Assembly: GCF_017874315.1 (NCBI RefSeq)
Contig: NZ_JAGGLG010000008.1
Coordinates: 62,001 to 126,000, forward strand
Length of the DNA: 64,000 bases
Source: Symbiobacterium terraclitae
GTDB taxonomy: Bacteria; Bacillota; Sulfobacillia; Symbiobacteriales; Symbiobacteriaceae
Reading direction: 5' to 3'
A program made the translations under genes and the position numbers. The stretch's first letter is position 1. Each line of letters begins with the position of its first letter. This document shows positions 58,471 through 64,000 of the stretch, piece by piece. The notes under the pieces were generated by a model. That model made no database searches. It was not told where the DNA came from and worked only from the letters and a program-made list of their open reading frames with translations.

Positions 58471-59607
58471 ATGCACGTGGTTCGCTTTGAGAACGTGTCC
58501 AAGGTTTACCCCGATGGCACGAAGGCGGTACAGAAGCTGAACCTGCATATCGAGCGCGGTGAGTTCGTCTGCCTGATCGGCCCGTCCGGCTGCGGCAAGA
58601 CGACCACCATGAAGATGATCAACCGGCTCCACGAGCCGACTTCCGGCAAGATCTACGTGGACGGCCGCGACATCTCCACGGTCAACCCCGTGGAGCTGCG
58701 GCGCAACATCGGCTATGTGATCCAGCAGGTCGGCCTCTTCCCGCATCTTACCATCGCACAGAACATCGAGCTGGTGCCCAGGCTGCTGGGATGGGACAGG
58801 GCGCGCCGGGCGGCCCGGGTCGACGAGCTGCTCGCCATGGTGGGCCTCGACCCCGCGACCTACCGCGACCGGTACCCGCGCGAGCTCTCCGGCGGCCAGC
58901 AGCAGCGGGTCGGCGTCCTGCGGGCCCTGGCGGCCGAGCCGGACCTGATCCTGATGGATGAACCCTTCGGCGCCCTGGACCCGATCACCCGGGAGGCGCT
59001 GCAGGACGAGCTGAAGCGGCTGCAGGCGAAGCTGAAGAAGACCGTCGTCTTCGTCACCCACGACATGGACGAGGCGCTGAAGCTGGCGGACCGGATCGTG
59101 GTCATGAAGGACGGCCTCATCCACCAGGTGGCCTCCCCCGAGGAGCTGCTGCGGAATCCCAAGGACGAGTTCGTGGCACAGTTCATCGGCCGGGACCGGA
59201 TGGTGGCCTCGGCCGAGTCGCTCACCGTCGCCGACGTGATGATCCGAAACCCCGTCTCCGCCCGGCCGGAGTTCGGCCTGGCCGAGGCGGTGGCCACCAT
59301 GCGCAAGCGGCGGGTCAACTCCGTGCTGGTGGTCGACGAGGACGACCGGCTCCTGGGCATCGTCACCGCCCGGGCCATCGAGCGGGGCATGGCGCAGCAC
59401 CGCACCCTCGGCGAGATCATGGAGACCCGCCTGACCACGGTCGCCCCGCACCAGCCCGTCACCCATGCCGTCCAGCGGATGCTGCTGGAGCGGCTGGAGT
59501 TCCTGCCCGTGGTGGACGAGATGGGCCGGCTGCAGGGGCTGGTGACCAACACGTCGCTGGTGGGCACCCTCTTCCGCACCGAGCGGGCCGAGGGGGTCAG
59601 CGCATGA
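58471..59607 (+). CDS. opuCA: Osmoprotectant ABC transporter ATP-binding protein (OpuCA-like)
   Basis: A 378-residue ATPase: Walker A GPSGCGKTT, signature LSGGQQQR, Walker B LILMDEPFGALDP, then two CBS domains (about residues 255-370; VTDVMIR-like LTVADVMIRNPV and MAQHRTLGEIMETRLTTV). CBS domains in OpuCA sense ionic strength or cyclic di-AMP. It drives uptake of glycine betaine, choline or carnitine. AGGAGGGGG lies close before the ATG; a GTG at 58477 is equally possible. It overlaps the next gene by 4 nt. Confidence 0.93.
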   Translation: MHVVRFENVSKVYPDGTKAVQKLNLHIERGEFVCLIGPSGCGKTTTMKMINRLHEPTSGKIYVDGRDISTVNPVELRRNIGYVIQQVGLFPHLTIAQNIELVPRLLGWDRARRAARVDELLAMVGLDPATYRDRYPRELSGGQQQRVGVLRALAAEPDLILMDEPFGALDPITREALQDELKRLQAKLKKTVVFVTHDMDEALKLADRIVVMKDGLIHQVASPEELLRNPKDEFVAQFIGRDRMVASAESLTVADVMIRNPVSARPEFGLAEAVATMRKRRVNSVLVVDEDDRLLGIVTARAIERGMAQHRTLGEIMETRLTTVAPHQPVTHAVQRMLLERLEFLPVVDEMGRLQGLVTNTSLVGTLFRTERAEGVSA

Positions 59608-60221
59608 ACATCACGTGGGAGAAGCTGCTGCGCCTGACCGCCGAGCACCTCACCCTCTCGCTTTCTGCCGTGCTGCTGGCCATCGCCGTGGCGGTGCCTG
59701 CGGGGATCTTCCTCAGCCGCAGCCGCCGGCTGGCCGACCCGGTGATCACGGTGGTGGGCCTGTTCCAGACCCTTCCGGCGGTCGCCCTCCTGGCCTTCAT
59801 GATCCCGCTCCTGGGCATCGGCAGCCGCCCGGCCCTGGTGGCGCTCTTCCTCTACGCCCTGCTGCCGATCCTGCAGTCCACCTACAAGGGCCTGGTCGGC
59901 GTGGACGCCGCGGCCAAGGAGGCCGGGCGGGGCATGGGGATGACCCCGGCGCAGATGCTGGTGATGGTCGAGCTGCCCCTGGCCTTCCGGGTGATCATGA
60001 GCGGGGTGCGCACGTCCACGGTCATGATCATCGGCTGGGCGACCCTGGCCGCCTACGTGGGGGCCGGAGGTCTGGGCGAGCCCATCCTGACCGGCTTCGC
60101 CCTGGTCTCGCCCAGGCTGATCCTCGCGGGCGGCATCCCGGTCACGGTGATGGCGCTGCTGGCCGACTTCCTCCTGGGCCGCCTCGAGCGGTGGGTCACC
60201 CCGCGCGGCCTGCGGGTATAG
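59604..60221 (+). CDS. opuCB: Osmoprotectant ABC transporter permease (OpuCB-like)
   Basis: A 205-residue permease with five or six membrane segments. It has the short OpuCB/OpuBB layout and the EAA loop VDAAAKEAGRGMGMTPAQMLVMVELP. It overlaps opuCA by the ATGA overlap. It forms the channel with the OpuCD-like subunit. Confidence 0.92.
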   Translation: MNITWEKLLRLTAEHLTLSLSAVLLAIAVAVPAGIFLSRSRRLADPVITVVGLFQTLPAVALLAFMIPLLGIGSRPALVALFLYALLPILQSTYKGLVGVDAAAKEAGRGMGMTPAQMLVMVELPLAFRVIMSGVRTSTVMIIGWATLAAYVGAGGLGEPILTGFALVSPRLILAGGIPVTVMALLADFLLGRLERWVTPRGLRV

Positions 60222-60239
60222 GAAGGGGGGCAGGACGCA

Positions 60240-60890
60240 ATGGAACTGCTGCAAGAGCTGATGCAGTACGTGGGCACGCAGTGGCCCCGCCTGCTGGTCC
60301 TCACCGGGCAGCACCTGAAGCTGGCCCTGCTGGCGGTCTTCTACGGGGTGCTGGCGGGCGTGCCCCTGGGCTACCTGATCACCCGGTACCGCAGGCTGGC
60401 CGAGCCGGTGCTCTGGGTGGCGAACGCCCTGCAGACCGTGCCGGCGCTGGCGCTGATCGGGTTCGTGATGATCTTCCTCGGTCTCACCCCGGCCACGGGC
60501 ATCACCGTGCTCTTCCTGTACACCCTGATGCCGATCATCCGGTCGACCTACACGGCGATCATCAACATCGACCCGGCCCTGATCGAGTCCGCGACGGGCA
60601 TGGGCATGACCCGCTGGCAGATCCTGCGCATCGTGCAACTGCCGCTGGCGCTCTCCGTGGCGCTGGTCGGCGTGCGCCTGGCCATGGTGATCGCGATCGG
60701 CACCGCCTCCATCATGTCCCTGGCCGGCGCCGGCGGCCTCGGTTCGGAGATCTTCGCCGGCATCGACCGGGTGCAGGACAAGATGATCCTGGCCGGTGCC
60801 CTGCCCGCGGCGCTGCTCGCCATCCTGGCCGACCTGGGGATGAGCGCCCTGGAGCGCCGGCTGACGCCCCGGGGGCTGCGCCAGGCGTGA
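60240..60890 (+). CDS. opuCD: Osmoprotectant ABC transporter permease (OpuCD-like)
   Basis: A 216-residue permease with about six membrane segments and the EAA loop IDPALIESATGMGMTRWQILRIVQLP. AGGAAGGGGGG lies upstream of ATG 60240. In Bacillus the order is opuCA-CB-CC-CD; here the two permeases are adjacent and the binding protein is last. Confidence 0.92.
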   Translation: MELLQELMQYVGTQWPRLLVLTGQHLKLALLAVFYGVLAGVPLGYLITRYRRLAEPVLWVANALQTVPALALIGFVMIFLGLTPATGITVLFLYTLMPIIRSTYTAIINIDPALIESATGMGMTRWQILRIVQLPLALSVALVGVRLAMVIAIGTASIMSLAGAGGLGSEIFAGIDRVQDKMILAGALPAALLAILADLGMSALERRLTPRGLRQA

Positions 60891-60991
60891 CCGGCGCTCC
60901 GCACATGGGCGCCCCAAGCGCCGACCGACGCGCCGGGGCTCGCGCCCGGCGTGGTTGGTACTCAAATCCACCAAGGAGGGTTTATCCTTAT

Positions 60992-61906
60992 ATGCTTAAG
61001 CGTCGAATAGCCTACGCGTTCACTGCCCTTCTGCTCTCCGCCGCCCTGCTGGCCGGCTGCGGCGGCGCCAGGTCGTCCGGCGCCGGCGACACGGTGGTCG
61101 TCGGCTCCAAGGACTTCACGGAGAATATCCTGCTGGGCGAGATCGCCGCCCAGCTGCTCGAGAGCAAGACCGACCTGAAGGTGGTGCGCAAGCTCAACCT
61201 GGGCGGGACCACCGTCAACTTCAACGGCCTGAAGACCGGCGACCTCACCCTGTACGCCGAATACGACGGCACCGGCTACAGCGCCCACCTCGGCCACACC
61301 GAGCCGATCACCGATCCCGACGCCCTGTTTGATCAGGTGAAGAAGGAGTTTGAGGAGAAGTTCGGCCTCACCTGGTCCGAGCCCCTGGGCCTGAACAACA
61401 CGTATACGCTGGCCGTCCCGCGGGCGCTGGCCGAACAGTACAACCTGAAGACCTACTCCGACCTGCTGGCGGTGGACGAGCAGCTGGTCTTCGGCACCAC
61501 CAACGAGTTCATGGGCCGGACGGTGGACGGGTACGAGCCGCTGGTGCGGACCTACGGCTTCCAGTTCAAGGACGTGGCCACCATGCAGACCGGCCTGCGC
61601 TACAAGGCCATCGAGAACGGCGACATCCAGATCATGGACGCCTACGCCACCGACGGCAAGCTGAAGGAGTTCGACATGGTCATCCTCGAGGACGACAAGA
61701 ACTTCTTCCCGCCGTACAAGGGCGCCTACGTCATCCGCATGGACGCCGTGGAGGCCCACCCCGAGATCCTTGAGACCCTCAACCTGCTGGGGGGCAAGCT
61801 GCCCGACGAGACCATGCAGGAGCTGAACTACCGGGTCGAGGTCCTGGAGGAGCCCGTAGACCAGGTCGCCCGCGACTTCCTGAAGAGCGCCGGGCTGATC
61901 GACTGA
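60992..61906 (+). CDS. opuCC: Osmoprotectant-binding lipoprotein (OpuCC-like)
   Basis: A 304-residue receptor for glycine betaine-type solutes. The signal peptide ends in LLAGC; the OpuAC-type domain follows (VVVGSKDFTENILLGEIAAQLLE; LTLYAEYDGTGYSAHL; TNEFMGRTVDGYEPL). AAGGAGGG is 11 nt before the ATG. It lies 101 bp after opuCD with a small GC hairpin (about 60931-60951) between, which may stabilise or partly terminate the upstream message. A terminator follows near 62040. Confidence 0.92.
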   Translation: MLKRRIAYAFTALLLSAALLAGCGGARSSGAGDTVVVGSKDFTENILLGEIAAQLLESKTDLKVVRKLNLGGTTVNFNGLKTGDLTLYAEYDGTGYSAHLGHTEPITDPDALFDQVKKEFEEKFGLTWSEPLGLNNTYTLAVPRALAEQYNLKTYSDLLAVDEQLVFGTTNEFMGRTVDGYEPLVRTYGFQFKDVATMQTGLRYKAIENGDIQIMDAYATDGKLKEFDMVILEDDKNFFPPYKGAYVIRMDAVEAHPEILETLNLLGGKLPDETMQELNYRVEVLEEPVDQVARDFLKSAGLID

Positions 61907-62039
61907 ACCAGGACGGCGTCAGCCGTGTCCACCGATGGAGACAGGCTGGTGCCTGGTCGGCTGACCACGCAGACCCAAGCCGCAGACACGACGCTGCCGA
62001 ACGGCGGCTGATCCCGCGCACCTGAGCAAGAGACACGGC

Positions 62040-62072
62040 GCTGCCACCCGGCTCACACGGCCGGGTGGCAGC
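62040..62072 (+). terminator. Terminator of the opuC-type operon
   Basis: GCTGCCACCCGG pairs perfectly with CCGGGTGGCAGC (12 bp, 9-nt loop), followed by TTATG. Confidence 0.8.
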
Positions 62073-62154
62073 TTATGTGCGCAGCAAGCCTTGTCGTACA
62101 GAGCGTTTTCCTTCTATTATTTAACGGACGATGTGCTGTGCTGGAGGAATGATC

Positions 62155-63342
62155 ATGCCCTATTGGTTTGCTGCACTACAGGAAGCATTTGTGCACTACT
62201 GGGTGGCCTGGGCGGTCTTCGCAGGCCAGCTGCTGGTCACGTGGGTCGTCGCCGGCCTGGCGCGGCGGGTGATGCGCTGGACCGCGGGCAAGCTGGTATC
62301 CAGGTCCAACACCACCCTGGACGACCGGCTGGTGGAGGCGGGCACCGGTCCGGTGCGCTGGACGATCCTCGCGCTCGGCCTGCGGTTCGCGATGACCACG
62401 CTGGGCGGCGCCATCCCCGCGTTCGGGCCCGGCGGGCTGTTGGCCGTACAGTTCGGCGTGGCCGGCAAGCTGGTGGAGGGCCTCGCCGCGCTGACCATCG
62501 CGGCGCTGGTGAACGCGCTGGCCATCGCCGCACTGGACTGGTACCTGACTGAGCTCGCGGCCCGGAGCGACGCACCCTGGAGCCGCCAGCTCCTGCCGAC
62601 GCTCCGGAAGGTGGTGACGGCGGCGATCTACTTCCTGGCGTTCTCCGTGGTGCTGCAGCTCTTCGACATCTCCATATCGGCCCTGGTCGCCACCGCCGGC
62701 GTGGCCTCCGCGGCGATCGCCCTGGCGTCGCAGGATACGCTCTCCAACATGTTGGGCGGGTTGGTCCTCCTCATCGACCGGCCTTTCCGGGTAGGCGACG
62801 TGATCGAACTGACCGACGGCCGGGGCGGCACCGTGGTGGAGGTCGGGCTGCGCACCACCCGCATCCGGCAGCCTGACGGCACCGCGCTGGTGGTGCCCAA
62901 CAAGGACATGGCCAACACCCGCATCATCAACCGCGGCCAGCCCAGTTCCCGGGTCGCGATCCGGCAGACGGTCAGCGTCGCCTACGGCACCGATCCGGAG
63001 CCGGCGAAGCGCGTGCTCCTCGACGTGATGAACAGCCACCCCGAGGTGCTGCCAGACCCCGCCCCGGGGGTCTGGTTCACCCAGTTCAACAGCTTCTCGC
63101 TCGAGCTGTCCATGAGCTGTTGGATCAACGCCGGTACAGATCGGGCGCGGGTGACCGACGAGTTGAACGTGCGGATCCTCAAGGCGCTGCAGGAGAACGG
63201 GATTGCCGTCCCGTATCCCACGCAAGCTATTCACATCCTGCAAGAGGAGGGTTCCCGTGGCAAAGCAGTGGAGCGCACCGCCCCCGATGCAGATCGATCC
63301 GGCGAAGCGGTACCAGGCGATTCTGCGGACCACCAAGGGTGA
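62155..63342 (+). CDS. MscS-family mechanosensitive channel
   Basis: A 395-residue channel with about four or five N-terminal membrane helices. The MscS pore-lining and beta domains follow (VATAGVASAAIALASQDTLSNMLGGLVLLIDRPFRVGDVIEL, given here in parts: LSNMLGGLV; RPFRVGDVI; VVPNKDMANTRIINR). It opens under membrane tension to release solutes on hypo-osmotic shock, the opposite of the neighbouring OpuC importer. GGAGG is 7 nt before ATG 62155. Its last 86 nt overlap the cyclophilin gene; the tail after PYPTQAIHIL looks like read-through. Confidence 0.9.
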   Translation: MPYWFAALQEAFVHYWVAWAVFAGQLLVTWVVAGLARRVMRWTAGKLVSRSNTTLDDRLVEAGTGPVRWTILALGLRFAMTTLGGAIPAFGPGGLLAVQFGVAGKLVEGLAALTIAALVNALAIAALDWYLTELAARSDAPWSRQLLPTLRKVVTAAIYFLAFSVVLQLFDISISALVATAGVASAAIALASQDTLSNMLGGLVLLIDRPFRVGDVIELTDGRGGTVVEVGLRTTRIRQPDGTALVVPNKDMANTRIINRGQPSSRVAIRQTVSVAYGTDPEPAKRVLLDVMNSHPEVLPDPAPGVWFTQFNSFSLELSMSCWINAGTDRARVTDELNVRILKALQENGIAVPYPTQAIHILQEEGSRGKAVERTAPDADRSGEAVPGDSADHQG

Positions 63343-63796
63343 CATCACCATCGAACTGCTGGCCGGCGAGGCGCCGATAACGGTCAACAACTTCGTCTTC
63401 CTGGCGCGCGAGGGGTTCTACGACGGGGTGAAGTTTCACCGGGTGATCAAGCCGTTCATGATCCAGACCGGCGACCCGACCGGCACCGGCCGGGGCGGCC
63501 CCGGCTACCGGTTCCCGGACGAACTGCCGCCCAAGCACCCGTACGAGCCCGGCATCGTCGCCATGGCCAACGCCGGGCCCAACACCAACGGCAGCCAGTT
63601 CTTCATCTGCTCCGGCCCGCAGGCGGCCGGGCTGAACCAGTATCCCAACTACACCCAGTTCGGTCGGGTGGTGCAGGGGATGGATGTGGTGCAGGCGCTG
63701 GCCTCGGTGCCGGTCACCGCGTCCTTCGGCGGCGAGCGGTCGAAGCCGCTGGAGGACATCCGCATCGAGTCGGTCACCATCATCGAGGAGGAGTAG
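63257..63796 (+). CDS. Cyclophilin-type peptidyl-prolyl isomerase, cytoplasmic
   Basis: A 179-residue cyclophilin without signal peptide: FHRVIKPFMIQTGDPTG and GSQFFICS hold the catalytic Arg and Gln/Phe positions. GTG 63257 with GAGGAGGG upstream lies inside the MscS gene. It resembles the lipoprotein cyclophilin at 14814, minus its leader and linker, so the two may be duplicates. It isomerises Xaa-Pro bonds in cytoplasmic proteins. Confidence 0.92.
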   Translation: MAKQWSAPPPMQIDPAKRYQAILRTTKGDITIELLAGEAPITVNNFVFLAREGFYDGVKFHRVIKPFMIQTGDPTGTGRGGPGYRFPDELPPKHPYEPGIVAMANAGPNTNGSQFFICSGPQAAGLNQYPNYTQFGRVVQGMDVVQALASVPVTASFGGERSKPLEDIRIESVTIIEEE

Positions 63797-63818
63797 GCCG
63801 GCCGGTGGGGTGACGGCG

Positions 63819-63853
63819 AGGCCCCCGCGGCGCACGGGTGCCGGCGGGGGCCT
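63819..63853. terminator. Bidirectional terminator at the right end
   Basis: AGGCCCCCGC pairs perfectly with GCGGGGGCCT around a 15-nt loop, followed by TCCG. It separates the cyclophilin gene from the convergent zinc-ribbon gene. Confidence 0.75.
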
Positions 63854-63858
63854 TCCGC

Positions 63859-64000
63859 TCACTCATGGTAGGGCTGTCGTTCTCCGGCGGGGTGCAAGGG
63901 TCCGGCGGACTCGGTCTCGTCCACCTCGTGGCAGTCGGGGCAGAGGCTGGTGCGGCCCTCCGGCTCGGCGACAAACGCCGATCCGCACCAGGCGCAGACC
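63859..64000 (-). CDS. Zinc ribbon-like protein, 5' part outside the window
   Basis: The last 46 codons of a minus-strand gene, cut by the window edge. Two CxxC pairs (CAWC near the edge and CPDC 15 residues later) form a zinc-ribbon pattern, followed by an acidic and Pro-rich tail. The missing start prevents assignment. The spacing of cysteines resembles the small zinc-binding protein at 12879, but the proteins are not obviously homologous. Confidence 0.6.
   Translation of the reverse strand, partial: VCAWCGSAFVAEPEGRTSLCPDCHEVDETESAGPLHPAGERQPYHE

Overview
The window looks like chromosomal DNA of a GC-rich, endospore-forming Firmicute close to Symbiobacterium. The lineage is inferred from gene content. 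There is a small acid-soluble spore protein (24694-24939), a YqhV-type protein (34895-35155) and a phosphosulfolactate synthase (39626-40435). Shine-Dalgarno sequences are strong, GTG and TTG starts are frequent, and the succinate dehydrogenase has two membrane anchors. No tRNA, rRNA, CRISPR array or prophage was seen. Most of the window is ordinary chromosome. The only clear mobile element is one IS110-family insertion near 25.8-27.5 kb.

Layout: 0-3 kb holds a PfkB sugar kinase, O-acetylhomoserine sulfhydrylase, a CoA-binding protein and a stand-alone 5'-3' exonuclease. 3.8-14.7 kb holds an ECF sigma factor without a visible anti-sigma gene, LysR and GntR regulators, an M42 peptidase, Hpt, an OsmC protein, a SNF2 helicase, several small unknown proteins and GluQ. 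14.8-20.5 kb holds a cyclophilin lipoprotein, then a tight run of an endonuclease III-like protein, a YgjP/SprT-like metalloprotease and a HerA-like ATPase, then an orphan ABC ATPase whose 3' end is echoed in 48-bp tandem repeats. 20.7-25.8 kb holds a GIY-YIG-like protein, CapA, a ureohydrolase operon behind an AT-rich palindrome, the spore protein and Tag.

After the IS110 element come an SDR dehydrogenase and a peptide ABC transporter without ATPases (27.7-31.9 kb). An amine oxidase-like flavoprotein, an envelope sensor-like protein, two small membrane proteins, an MFS exporter, an acetyltransferase, a duplicated PH-like protein, DinB and ComA follow (32.3-40.4 kb). A complete sugar operon reads leftward from 46.4 to 40.5 kb: LacI regulator, binding protein, two permeases and a GH1 beta-glucosidase. 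Identical palindromes precede both the regulator and the binding-protein gene. 46.4-48 kb is a sparse stretch with an internally duplicated helical protein, a tandem palindrome and a 52-residue membrane protein.

From 52.7 to 48.0 kb one operon encodes succinate dehydrogenase (CDAB) and two-subunit class I fumarase. It diverges from a DASS-family anion transporter, so dicarboxylate uptake and oxidation sit together. A BceAB-type transporter follows with helically phased repeats in its promoter. The right end is an osmotic-stress island: a BusR-like GntR/RCK_C regulator, a four-gene OpuC-type osmoprotectant ABC transporter and an MscS channel. A second cyclophilin and the end of a zinc-ribbon protein close the window. 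The least explained parts are the glycosylase-like/protease/HerA cluster, the non-coding left end of the IS110 element (a candidate bridge RNA), and the two regulatory regions with dyads at 54.5 and 58.4 kb.
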